From contig JAJPEQ010000006.1 of the NCBI GenBank assembly GCA_021166775.1, positions 248,001 through 312,000 of the forward strand: 64,000 bases of DNA. Direction: 5' to 3'. Source of the DNA: Comamonas sp. (GTDB lineage Bacteria > Pseudomonadota > Gammaproteobacteria > Burkholderiales > Burkholderiaceae_C). The notes beneath the pieces were generated by a model. It did no database searches and was not told where the DNA came from. It saw nothing but the letters and a program-made list of their open reading frames with translations. Shown here one piece after another: positions 1-7,903 of the stretch. The position numbers and the translations under genes were made by a program. How positions within the stretch are numbered: position 1 is the first letter of the stretch; each line of letters opens with the position of its first letter.

Positions 1-2037
1 CAAATCGAGGGCACGCTGGCGCAGGCGCGGCTCAGCTTGCGGGCCCAGGCGCACCAGGGCCAGCGCAAGGCCGATCTGGAGCTATCGGCCCAGGGCGGGT
101 ACGGCGCGGCGGGCAAGCCGCAGCAGGCACGGCTCACGAGCCTCAGGCTCCAACTGACCGAGCCGCTGCTCGGCCCCGATCCGTGGCGGCTCGCACTGAC
201 CGAGCCCGTGCTCCTGAGCTGGGCCAGCCCCGCAAGATCCGATTGGAACGTGGGCGCCGGAGCGCTGACCATCACCACCTATGCCGCGCCCGAGACGCGC
301 GCCACGCTCCGCTGGGGCGCCCTCACGCACGCACGGGGACATTGGAGCAGCAGCGGCGAGCTCACCGGTCTGCCCATGCAATGGGCCATGCGTGTCTTGG
401 GGACGGCGGCCCAGGCGCGGGGCCTGACCAGCGACGTGCTGCTGGGCGGTTCGTGGAACTTCGCGTTTTCCGACACCCTGCAGCTGAAGGCAAAGCTCGA
501 GCGCACCAGCGGCGATCTGGCACTGCACGCCAGCGCAGGGGGCGACAAACCCCAGGCCCGCATCGCCGCCGGGCTGCAGCAAGCCCGCGCCACGCTCACG
601 AGCGACGGCCGCGATATCGACCTGCAACTGCTCTGGGACAGCACCCACGCGGGCCGCCTCAGCGGCGAACTGCACTCGCCGCTGATGGCAACGAACGACG
701 CCCAGGGGCAGCGGCACTGGTCCTGGCCCGACAACGCACCGCTCAGCGGGCAGCTGCGGGCACGCCTGCCTGAAATCGCGGCCTGGTCGGCGCTCGCGCC
801 GCTGGGCTGGCGACTCAGCGGCTCGCTGGCGGTGGACGTGGCCGTCTCGGGCACACGCGCGGCGCCCCAACTGGCGGGTACTGCAACGGCCGATGACCTC
901 GCGCTGCGCTCCATCATCGACGGCATCGAGCTGACCCAGGGCCGCTTGCACGCGCGCTTCGCGGACACCCGCCTCGTGATCGAGGAGCTGTCCCTGCGCG
1001 GCACGGGCAAGGATGGCGGGGCACTCCGAGCCAACGGCGAAGCGGGCTGGATCGACGGGCGGCTGCGTGCGCATCTGGCCGCGACACTCAACGGCCTGCG
1101 CACCAGCCTGCGCAGCGACCGGGACATCGCCGTCTCGGGCCAGCTGCAGGCCGAGCTGCAAGACAAGGCCCTGAACGCCAGCGGGCAGCTGCACATCGAT
1201 CATGCCCGGATCGAGTTGCCCGACGAAAGCCGCCCGACACTGGGCAGCGACGTCATCGTGCCAAGCAGCCACCCGCCGCCCGGCGATGCGGGCCAGGCGC
1301 GTGATTCAGCCGCCCCGGCGTCCTGGACCGCCCAAGTGGATGTGGGCATCGATCTGGGCGACGATTTTCGCGTGAGCGGCATGGGAGCGGACACGCTACT
1401 CACCGGCCAGCTGCGCCTGAGCGCCCGTGGGCCACTCACGCAGGCGCCGCAGCTCACGGGCCTGGTGCAGACGCGCCGCGGGCGCTTTCGCGCCTACGGG
1501 CAGGACCTGGACATCACGCGCGGATACATCCGCTTCACCGGCGAGATCGACAACCCGGCGCTCGACATCATCGCGCTGCGTCCCAACTTCGCCAGTGACC
1601 AGAAGGCGGGCGTACAGGTCAGCGGCAGCGCGCTGCTGCCCCGCATCCGCCTGTACTCCGACCCCGCGCTGCCCGACAGCCAGACACTCGCCTGGCTGCT
1701 GCTGGGCCATGCGGCACCCACCGACGGCGCCGAATCCGCCATGCTGCAATCGGCGGCGATCGCGCTGCTGGGCGGCAGGGAAGGCCGCAGCCTCGCCTCG
1801 CGCTTCGGGTTGGACGAACTGAGCGTGGCGCGCGGCGACAGCGGCGCCGTGGCCAACACCAGCATCACGCTGGGCAAACGCCTCTCCGAGCGCCTGTACG
1901 CCGCCTACGAGCACAGCCTGGCGGGCACGGGCAGCACCCTGCTCATCTTCTACGAGCTCTCGCGCCGATGGAGCCTGCGCGGGCAGGCGGGAGAGAACGC
2001 GGGCCTGGATCTGATCTATCGCCTGTCCTTCGATTGA
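1..2037 (+). CDS. tamB: TamB, C-terminal part (translocation/assembly module, DUF490), 5' truncated by window edge
   Basis: The frame is open from the first base, so this is the last 678 residues of a longer protein. TamB is an AsmA-like beta-helical protein anchored in the inner membrane that spans the periplasm and works with the Omp85 protein TamA in outer-membrane protein and lipid trafficking. The visible part shows long beta-rich, low-cysteine sequence typical of the family and a conserved TamB_C region near the end: RGRFRAYGQDLDITRGYIRF, then a stretch on deviations in NPALDI, then LPRIRLYSDPALPDSQTLAWLLLG, ending in the usual beta-signal-like tail with terminal aromatic (LIYRLSFD). 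tamA would be expected just upstream, outside the window. A repeat copy with dyad symmetry follows the stop codon within 25 bases and may end the transcript. Confidence 0.9.
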   Translation, partial: QIEGTLAQARLSLRAQAHQGQRKADLELSAQGGYGAAGKPQQARLTSLRLQLTEPLLGPDPWRLALTEPVLLSWASPARSDWNVGAGALTITTYAAPETRATLRWGALTHARGHWSSSGELTGLPMQWAMRVLGTAAQARGLTSDVLLGGSWNFAFSDTLQLKAKLERTSGDLALHASAGGDKPQARIAAGLQQARATLTSDGRDIDLQLLWDSTHAGRLSGELHSPLMATNDAQGQRHWSWPDNAPLSGQLRARLPEIAAWSALAPLGWRLSGSLAVDVAVSGTRAAPQLAGTATADDLALRSIIDGIELTQGRLHARFADTRLVIEELSLRGTGKDGGALRANGEAGWIDGRLRAHLAATLNGLRTSLRSDRDIAVSGQLQAELQDKALNASGQLHIDHARIELPDESRPTLGSDVIVPSSHPPPGDAGQARDSAAPASWTAQVDVGIDLGDDFRVSGMGADTLLTGQLRLSARGPLTQAPQLTGLVQTRRGRFRAYGQDLDITRGYIRFTGEIDNPALDIIALRPNFASDQKAGVQVSGSALLPRIRLYSDPALPDSQTLAWLLLGHAAPTDGAESAMLQSAAIALLGGREGRSLASRFGLDELSVARGDSGAVANTSITLGKRLSERLYAAYEHSLAGTGSTLLIFYELSRRWSLRGQAGENAGLDLIYRLSFD

Positions 2038-2056
2038 TGCGGTTGGCGATTTCAAG

Positions 2057-2108
2057 CCAAAACCAGCTCCAACGCTTTTCTGGAAAGCGCGAGCAGCTAT
2101 CAATTGAA
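2057..2108 (-). repeat. Dispersed GCGCTT-type repeat, copy 1 (between tamB and tRNA-Arg)
   Basis: Read on the minus strand it starts TCAATTGATAGCTGCTCGCG and ends in GTTGGAGCTGGTTTT. It has an inner dyad (CGCTTT/AAAGCG) and an outer AGCT pair, matching the layout of the copies at 24983, 46186 and 60658. It lies just after the tamB stop. Family membership is by eye. Confidence 0.6.
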
Positions 2109-2122
2109 TAGAGTCGGAGTCA

Positions 2123-2149
2123 TTTGCCCGCCGCCGCGCCCGATACAAT
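2123..2149 (+). promoter_or_regulatory. Candidate promoter of tRNA-Arg
   Basis: A TACAAT -10 hexamer at 2144-2149 lies 16 bases before the mature tRNA 5' end. A weak -35 (TTTGCC, 2123-2128) is separated from it by 15 bases. The -10 is convincing; the -35 is not. Confidence 0.4.
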
Positions 2150-2164
2150 CGCCGCCACCGACAC

Positions 2165-2239
2165 GCCGCCGTAGTTCAATGGACAGAACGGGCGCCTCCT
2201 AAGCGCCAGATGCAGGTTCGATTCCTGCCGGAGGCGCCA
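2165..2239 (+). tRNA. tRNA-Arg (anticodon CCU)
   Basis: A 75-nt cloverleaf folds by eye: acceptor GCCGCCG/CGGAGGC (one central G-A mismatch), D arm GTTC/GAAC, anticodon stem GGCGC/GCGCC around loop CTCCTAA giving anticodon CCT (reads AGG), T arm GCAGG-TTCGATT-CCTGC, discriminator G and an encoded CCA at 2237-2239. It sits alone between tamB and the convergent DUF486 gene. Confidence 0.95.
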
Positions 2240-2254
2240 TGCCCGCCGCCGGTT

Positions 2255-2617
2255 TCAGACACCGCGGAACATGAAGTACACCGCGCCCATCAGGCACAGC
2301 CCGGCCCAGAGGTAGTCCCACTTGAGCGACTCGCCCATGTAGAACACGGCGAACGGCACGAAGACCGAAAGCGTGATCACCTCCTGCATGATCTTGAGCT
2401 GGGCCAGGCTCAACTGCGTGTGGCCGATGCGGTTGGCCGGCACCTGCAGCAGGTATTCGAAAAGCGCAATGCTCCAACTCACCAGTGCCGCCACCCACCA
2501 TGGCGAGGCGCTGAGGTTCTTCAGGTGCGCATACCAGGCGAACGTCATGAAGACGTTGCTGGCGATGAGCAGCAGCGCGGTCTGCAGCGAGATGGGCAGG
2601 GAAGTCAGCCAGTTCAT
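2255..2617 (-). CDS. DUF486 / DMT-superfamily small membrane protein
   Basis: The 120-residue protein begins MNWLTSLPISLQTALLLIAS and has four hydrophobic segments separated by short loops. The conserved cores are FMTFAWYAHLKN and the SWSIALFEYLLQVPANRIG block typical of the DUF486 family, small four-helix relatives of drug/metabolite transporters. Substrate and role are unknown. The ATG at 2617 was chosen because the reading frame upstream of it has a non-membrane, shadow-like composition and overlaps the divergent thioesterase gene. It is transcribed toward the tRNA and diverges from the thioesterase gene 54 bases away. Confidence 0.85.
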   Translation of the reverse strand: MNWLTSLPISLQTALLLIASNVFMTFAWYAHLKNLSASPWWVAALVSWSIALFEYLLQVPANRIGHTQLSLAQLKIMQEVITLSVFVPFAVFYMGESLKWDYLWAGLCLMGAVYFMFRGV

Positions 2618-2671
2618 GGTTACAGGTAGGGCACGGCGGCAAGACGGTGCATTACACGCCAAAATGCGGGC

Positions 2672-3091
2672 ATGAGAATCGATATTCCCGAACAGAAAAA
2701 GCTCGTCCATGAAATGATCATCCCCATGCGCTGGGGCGACATGGACGCGATGGGGCACATGAACAACACCGTGTACTTCCGCTACATGGAGATCGCGCGG
2801 CTGCAGTGGCTCATCGCCATTGGCCACCCGCCCGATCCGAAGGGCATCGGACTGGTCATTGCCAACGCGTTCTGCAACTTCATCCACCAGCTGGAATTCC
2901 CGGCCGAGGTGCGCGTGCGCTCCTACGTGAGTTCGCCGGGGCGCTCGTCGTTCGACACCTGGGCGACGATGGAACGCACGGACCGGCCCGGCCTGATCTG
3001 CGCGACGGGGGGCGCCACCGCGGTCTGGGTGGATTTCCCGGTGCAGAAATCCGTGCCGCTGCCCGAAGGCCTGCGCCAGCTCATCGAATGA
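2672..3091 (+). CDS. Acyl-CoA thioesterase, hotdog fold (4HBT/YbgC type)
   Basis: A 139-residue single-domain hotdog protein. The motif WGDMDAMGHMNNTVYFRYME (residues 21-40) is the classical 4-hydroxybenzoyl-CoA thioesterase/YbgC signature, with the catalytic Asp in the D-x-D-x-x-G-H-x-N-N block. The FETW-like strand SFDTWATME follows later. It should hydrolyse an acyl-CoA thioester in the cytoplasm; chain length and substrate cannot be told. It converges on the livF gene, with a GC-rich hairpin in the 22-base gap. No operon partner is visible. Confidence 0.88.
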   Translation: MRIDIPEQKKLVHEMIIPMRWGDMDAMGHMNNTVYFRYMEIARLQWLIAIGHPPDPKGIGLVIANAFCNFIHQLEFPAEVRVRSYVSSPGRSSFDTWATMERTDRPGLICATGGATAVWVDFPVQKSVPLPEGLRQLIE

Positions 3092-3114
3092 ACGGGCGCG
3101 GGGTGCCGCGCCGT
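3092..3114. terminator. GC-rich hairpin in a convergent gap
   Basis: ACGGGCGCGG and CCGCGCCGT form a stem of about nine pairs with one bulged G, between the thioesterase and livF stop codons. There is no T run on either side, so it is at best a weak or Rho-assisted end. Confidence 0.35.
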
Positions 3115-3851
3115 CAGGCCGCTTCTTCGCCCAGATAGGCGGCGCGCACGCGTGGATCGGCCAGCAGATCCTGCCCCGAGCCTTGCATGGTCAGCAGGCC
3201 CGACTCCATGACGTAGCCGCGGTCGGCGATCGCCAGCGCGCGGCTGGCGTTCTGCTCCACCAGCACGATGGTCACGCCCAGCGCATAGACATCGCGCACC
3301 ACCTGAAAGATCGTGTCCACCAAGATGGGCGACAGGCCCATGGAAGGCTCGTCGAGCAGCAGCACCTTGGGGCGGGCCATCAGCGCCCGGCCCATGGCCA
3401 GCATCTGCTGCTCGCCGCCGGACATGGTGCCCGCGAGCTGGCTCTTGCGTTCCTTCAGGCGCGGAAAGATGCCGAAGACCTTCTCCACGTCCTCGGCAAT
3501 GCCGGCCTGGTCCTTGCGGGTATAGGCGCCCATGAGCAGGTTTTCGGCGATGCTCATGCGCGCGAACACGCCACGCCCCTCGGGCACCATCACCAGACCT
3601 TCCTTGACCATGTCCCAGGGGCCGCGCCCCTTGATGCTGCGGCCCAGGTACTCAATATCGCCATCATTGGCACCCAGCATGCCGGTGATGGCCTTCATCG
3701 TCGTCGTCTTGCCCGCGCCGTTGGAGCCGATCAGCGAGACCAGCTCGCCCTCGTGCACCTGCATGTCGATGCCCTTGACGGCCTGGATGCCGCCATAGGC
3801 CACTTTCAGGCCCTTGACGCGCAGCAGCACCGGCTTGTCGTTTTCTGCCAT
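3114..3851 (-). CDS. livF: Branched-chain amino acid-type ABC transporter ATPase LivF
   Basis: A 245-residue cytoplasmic ABC ATPase and last gene of livHMGF. Walker A is GSNGAGKTT (about residues 42-50), the signature MSGGEQQMLAMGRAL (about 145), and Walker B VLLLDEPSMGLSP, followed by the LVEQNASRALAIADRGYVME switch region usual for LivF. It energises uptake together with LivG. The start ATG at 3851 is one base after the livG stop, so the two are almost certainly translated together. No substrate-binding protein is encoded next to this operon, so the substrate (branched-chain amino acids, amides, urea or aromatic acids are all known for the family) is open. Confidence 0.92.
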   Translation of the reverse strand: MAENDKPVLLRVKGLKVAYGGIQAVKGIDMQVHEGELVSLIGSNGAGKTTTMKAITGMLGANDGDIEYLGRSIKGRGPWDMVKEGLVMVPEGRGVFARMSIAENLLMGAYTRKDQAGIAEDVEKVFGIFPRLKERKSQLAGTMSGGEQQMLAMGRALMARPKVLLLDEPSMGLSPILVDTIFQVVRDVYALGVTIVLVEQNASRALAIADRGYVMESGLLTMQGSGQDLLADPRVRAAYLGEEAA

Positions 3852-3852
3852 T

Positions 3853-4635
3853 TCAGTGGCCTCCCGTACCCAGATATGCCTCGATCACCTTCGGGTCCTT
3901 CTGCACCTCGGCGGGCGTGCCTTCGGCAATCTGCTTGCCGTAGTCCAGCACCGTGACGCGGTTGCACAGGCCCATGACGAGCTTCACGTCGTGCTCGATC
4001 AGGAGGATGGTGCGGCCATCGTTGCGGATGCGGTCGATGAGCTCGCGCAAGGCCACCTTCTCGGTGGCATTCATGCCGGCCGCCGGCTCATCGAGCGCCA
4101 CGAGCAGCGGATCGGTGGCCAGCGCCCGCGCGATTTCCAGGCGCCGCTGATCGCCATAGGAGAGTGTGCGTGCCTTGAAGTCCGCATACTCCGACAGGCC
4201 CACGTAGTCCAGCAGCTCGCGTGCGCGCTGCGCAATGGCCTTTTCCTCGCGCCGAAAGCCGCTGCTGCGAAACACGGCGCCGAAGAGTCCTGAATGCGTG
4301 CGCACGTGGCGCCCGACCATCACGTTCTCCAGCGCCGTCATCTCGGCAAAGAGTCGAATGTTCTGGAAGGTGCGCGCAATGCCCGCCTTGGCCACCAGAT
4401 GCACCGCATGCGGCGCATAGGGCTTGTTCCCGAGCTGAAAACTGCCGCTGTCGGGCGTGTACAGCCCGGTGATCACGTTGAAGAACGTGGTCTTGCCCGC
4501 GCCGTTAGGCCCAATCAGCCCGTAAACCTGGCCCTTGCGGATCGTGATGCCCACGTCCGACAATGCCTGCAGGCCGCCAAAGCGCTTGGAAATACCGGCG
4601 ACCTTGAGCACGATCTCATTGGATGCTTCTGTCAT
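3853..4635 (-). CDS. livG: Branched-chain amino acid-type ABC transporter ATPase LivG
   Basis: A 260-residue ABC ATPase partner of LivF. It has Walker A GPNGAGKTTFFN, the degenerate LivG signature LSYGDQRRLEIARAL in place of LSGGQ, Walker B LLVALDEPAAGMNATE, and the C-terminal LivG tail ending KVIEAYLG. I place the start at the ATG (MTEASNE, 4635) preceded by an AAGGA-like site; a TTG 12 bases upstream (4647) would add four residues. The stop is one base from livF and the start lies close to the end of livM (4658), consistent with a single transcript livH-livM-livG-livF. Confidence 0.92.
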   Translation of the reverse strand: MTEASNEIVLKVAGISKRFGGLQALSDVGITIRKGQVYGLIGPNGAGKTTFFNVITGLYTPDSGSFQLGNKPYAPHAVHLVAKAGIARTFQNIRLFAEMTALENVMVGRHVRTHSGLFGAVFRSSGFRREEKAIAQRARELLDYVGLSEYADFKARTLSYGDQRRLEIARALATDPLLVALDEPAAGMNATEKVALRELIDRIRNDGRTILLIEHDVKLVMGLCNRVTVLDYGKQIAEGTPAEVQKDPKVIEAYLGTGGH

Positions 4636-4657
4636 GTCCTTGCCCAATCTGCCGATT

Positions 4658-5734
4658 TCACGATTTACGTATGACCGACTTGCCGTGTTCCGGCGCCGGC
4701 CAGAGGCCGCGCGGGCGCAGCAGCATCACGACGATCATGGCCGATGCGATCAGAAGCTGGCGCAGGATGGCCGCATCCAGACGCCCGCCCGTCATCTCCT
4801 GCAGCGGGCCAGCCACGTAGCGCAGCACCTCGGGCAGCGCCGCCAGCAGGATGGCGCCGACAATCACGCCCGGGATGTGGCCCAGGCCGCCCAGCACCAC
4901 CATGGAGACGATCATGATGGACTCCATCAGGCTGAACGACTCGGGCGAGACAAAACTCTGGAAGGCGCCGAACATCACGCCGCACACGCCACCGAACGAG
5001 GCGCCCATGCCGAAGGCCAGCAGCTTCATGTTGCGCGTGTTGATGCCCATGGCCTTGGCCGCGATTTCATCTTCACGGATCGCCATCCAGGCCCGGCCGA
5101 TGCGCGAATCCTGCAGGCGGTAGCAAATGAGCACCGTCACCAGCAGCAGCACGATGAACAGGTAGAAATACAGCGTGACTGAAGGGATTTCGAAGCCGAA
5201 GAGGGTCGGGGGCTTGGCGAAATTCACGCCGAACATGTGCACCGGATCGACGTTTGCGATCCCCTTGGGGCCGTTCGTGATGTTGACCGGCTGGTCCAGG
5301 TTGTTCATGAAGATGCGGATGATCTCGCCGAAGCCCAACGTGACGATGGCCAGGTAGTCGCCCCGCAGCTTGAGCACCGGAATGCCCAGCAGCACGCCCG
5401 TGCAGGCCGCGAGCAGCAGCGAGAGCGGTATGGCCCACCACACCGAAATGTGCAGGCCCTGCGGGAACATGGCGGCGATCGCCGGGAAATTCTCCGTCAG
5501 GTGCGGCGATGCGAGCAGCGCATAGCCGAACGCCCCCACCGCATAGAACGCGACGTAACCCAGGTCGAGCAGGCCGGCATAGCCCACCACGATGTTCAGG
5601 CCCAGTGCCAGCATGATGTAGAGCAGCGTCAGGTCGGCAATGCGCACCCAGGCGTTGCCGAACTGCTGCAGGATGAGCGGCAGCACGATGAGCCCGACAG
5701 CCCACGCCAGCTTCTTGGTCATGTTCTTGTTCAT
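4658..5734 (-). CDS. livM: Branched-chain amino acid-type ABC transporter permease LivM
   Basis: A 358-residue inner-membrane permease with roughly ten hydrophobic segments. Family blocks seen are ALGLNIVVGYAGLLDLGYVAF near the N-terminus, LRGDYLAIVTLGFGEIIRIF in the middle and the coupling-helix region AWMAIREDEIAAKAMGIN. It forms the channel with LivH. The start at 5734 follows a strong GAGGAGG site at proper distance. It lies nine bases downstream of the livH stop. Confidence 0.92.
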   Translation of the reverse strand: MNKNMTKKLAWAVGLIVLPLILQQFGNAWVRIADLTLLYIMLALGLNIVVGYAGLLDLGYVAFYAVGAFGYALLASPHLTENFPAIAAMFPQGLHISVWWAIPLSLLLAACTGVLLGIPVLKLRGDYLAIVTLGFGEIIRIFMNNLDQPVNITNGPKGIANVDPVHMFGVNFAKPPTLFGFEIPSVTLYFYLFIVLLLVTVLICYRLQDSRIGRAWMAIREDEIAAKAMGINTRNMKLLAFGMGASFGGVCGVMFGAFQSFVSPESFSLMESIMIVSMVVLGGLGHIPGVIVGAILLAALPEVLRYVAGPLQEMTGGRLDAAILRQLLIASAMIVVMLLRPRGLWPAPEHGKSVIRKS

Positions 5735-5743
5735 GTCCCCTCC

Positions 5744-6673
5744 TCAGGCGCGATCGGCCACACGCTCACCGAGCAGGCCCGAGGGGCGCAGCGTCAGGAT
5801 GATGATGAGCACGATGAAGGCAAAAATGTCGGTGTACTGGCTGCCCAGCACGCCGCCCGTCAGGTCACCGATGTAACCCGAGCCGATCGCCTCGATCAGG
5901 CCCAGCAACAAGCCGCCGACCACCGCGCCGGGCAGGTTGCCGATGCCGCCGAACACCGCCGCCGTGAAGGCCTTCAGGCCCGGCAGAAAGCCCATGGTGT
6001 GAAACACCGTGCCGTAGTTGGCCGCCCACATCACCCCGGCGATCGCCGCCAGCACGGCGCCGATCACGAAGGTGGCCGAGATCACGAAGTCGGGCTTGAC
6101 ACCCATGAGGGCCGCCACGTTCGGGCTCTCGGCCGTCGCGCGCATCGCGCGCCCCAGGCGCGTGTAGCTCACGAGGTACACCATCGCCGCCAGCGACACG
6201 ACCGTGATTCCCAGAATCAGAATCTGCATGGTCGTGATGACGGCGCCGCCGATCAGGTGCGGCTCCACCGGCAGCAGCACGGGGTAGGGCTTGTAGGTGG
6301 GCTTCCAGATCATCATCGCCACCGTCTGCAGGAACAGCGACATGCCGATGGCCGTGATCAGCGGCGCCAGCCGCGGGCTGTTGCGCAGGCGCTTGTAGGC
6401 GATCTTCTCTATCCAGTAGTTCAGGACCGCCGCGAGAATGCAGGCGATCACCATCGAAATCAGCAACATGGCCCATCCCGGGAGGTAGCTCATGTTCGTT
6501 TGCATGTACCCCACGCAGGACCAACTGATGAGCGCACCGAACATCAGCACCTCGCCGTGGGCGAAGTTGATCAATTGGATGATGCCGTAGACCATGGTGT
6601 AGCCCAGCGCGATGAGGGCGTACATGCTGCCGAGAACCAGACCATTGATGATCTGCTGCAGCAGGATATCCAT
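5744..6673 (-). CDS. livH: Branched-chain amino acid-type ABC transporter permease LivH
   Basis: A 309-residue inner-membrane permease and first gene of this Liv operon. The start MDILLQQIINGLVLGSMYAL matches the LivH N-terminus exactly, and an AAGGA site precedes it. The longer open frame upstream is not membrane-like and was rejected. Other family blocks are INFAHGEVLMFGA and the RAMRATAESPNVAALMGV coupling region. The 295 bases upstream to the EamA gene should hold the operon promoter, but I cannot point to a clear one, nor to an upstream binding-protein gene. Confidence 0.92.
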   Translation of the reverse strand: MDILLQQIINGLVLGSMYALIALGYTMVYGIIQLINFAHGEVLMFGALISWSCVGYMQTNMSYLPGWAMLLISMVIACILAAVLNYWIEKIAYKRLRNSPRLAPLITAIGMSLFLQTVAMMIWKPTYKPYPVLLPVEPHLIGGAVITTMQILILGITVVSLAAMVYLVSYTRLGRAMRATAESPNVAALMGVKPDFVISATFVIGAVLAAIAGVMWAANYGTVFHTMGFLPGLKAFTAAVFGGIGNLPGAVVGGLLLGLIEAIGSGYIGDLTGGVLGSQYTDIFAFIVLIIILTLRPSGLLGERVADRA

Positions 6674-6968
6674 AAAAGCAGTCCTTCCCTGGTAGTGCGT
6701 CAGCGCACAGGCCGCGCGGGGTGCGGCCTGCGCGCGGCAGCCTGAGGCGCACCCCCTTGCCCGAGAGTAGGGCAACTGGGCACTGGCAGACCGTGCTGCG
6801 GCGCCCGAGCTGCCACCTTATGGGCGACAGCGAACGCCACACCTGTACACGCGTTTCACAAACAACCCGCCCGGCATGCATCCAGGCAAGTCAGCGGGCG
6901 CGATTGTGGCACGGGAAAAACCTCTGCCTGCACCTGTTTCGCACGGGTTTTCCCTTGTTGAAATGCCA

Positions 6969-7901
6969 TCAGCCACGCCTTCCTGCCCGCGTGAACAGAT
7001 AGATGCCCGCCAGCACCAACGCCGTCCCCGCCGCCATGGACGCCGTGATCGCCTCCCCCAGCAGCCAAGCGGCCAGCACGATGGTGGACAGCGGTCCGAT
7101 CATCCCGGTCTGGGCCGTCATGGCCGCTCCAATGCGCTCGATCGCCAGCATCACCATGAGCACGGGCGCGGCCGTGCAAACCGTGGCGTTCAGGATGGAC
7201 AGCCCAATCACCTCGGGTGCCACCACGGCGGCCGACAGCGGCCTGAGCAGGGCGAACTGCGCCACGCAGCAGACGCAGGCCACGCTCGTGGCCAGACCCA
7301 CCAGGCGCAGTGGCCCGACACGACGCACCATCGCCCCGCTGTAGACCAGGTACAGCGCATAGCTCACCGCACTGCCGAACACCAGCAGCACGCCCCAGGC
7401 CGTGTGGCTGCCTCGTGCGCCATGGCCCAAGGCCTCCACGCCGAACACCAGCACCACGCCACAGTAACTGAGCAGCATGGCCCCGAGATGGCGCCGGTTC
7501 ATGCGCTCGCCATAGAACATCCAGCCCAGCAGCATCACGATGGTCGGGTTCAGGTACAGGATCAGGCGCTCCAGACCCGCTGTGATGTAGGCCAGTCCCG
7601 CGAAATCCAGGAAGCTGGCGAGGTAGTAGCCGCAGACGCCCAAGCCGACGATGCCGCGCCAGTCGCGCGCCGACAGGCGCGGCTGGCCGCGACTGGCCCA
7701 CCACGCCATCACGAGGAAAATGGGCAGGGCGAACAGCATGCGGTACATCAGCAGGGTCACCGCATCCACGCCATAGCGGTATGCGAGCTTGACGATCACC
7801 GCCTTGCCGCTGAAGGCCACCGCGCCCAGACCCGCCAGAATCAATCCGTTGGCTACGCTTCGAGGAGCTGTTTGCCATTGCTCCGCATGGGTTTCCGGCA
7901 T
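6969..7901 (-). CDS. EamA-family (DMT) transporter
   Basis: A 310-residue inner-membrane protein with about ten hydrophobic segments arranged as two EamA repeats, the first ending around VLVFGVEAL and the second starting at WGVLLVFGSAVSYALYLV. The conserved GLERLILYLNPTIVMLLGW stretch and the second-repeat ...PVLMVMLAIERIGAAMTAQTG are typical of drug/metabolite exporters. Substrate unknown. The start ATG at 7901 (MPETHAEQ) is two bases from the stop of the DUF3422 gene, so they are likely one transcript. Confidence 0.88.
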   Translation of the reverse strand: MPETHAEQWQTAPRSVANGLILAGLGAVAFSGKAVIVKLAYRYGVDAVTLLMYRMLFALPIFLVMAWWASRGQPRLSARDWRGIVGLGVCGYYLASFLDFAGLAYITAGLERLILYLNPTIVMLLGWMFYGERMNRRHLGAMLLSYCGVVLVFGVEALGHGARGSHTAWGVLLVFGSAVSYALYLVYSGAMVRRVGPLRLVGLATSVACVCCVAQFALLRPLSAAVVAPEVIGLSILNATVCTAAPVLMVMLAIERIGAAMTAQTGMIGPLSTIVLAAWLLGEAITASMAAGTALVLAGIYLFTRAGRRG

Positions 7902-7903
7902 TT

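Noticed and set aside
6674-6775. N-terminal extension of livH
   Set aside because: The extra 34 residues are polar and Arg/Ala-rich, while the conserved LivH start with a ribosome site is at 6673.
6913-6954. Inverted repeat GGGAAAAACC/GGGTTTTCCC upstream of livH
   Set aside because: Imperfect, with a long loop and no T run; it does not fit a terminator or a known operator.
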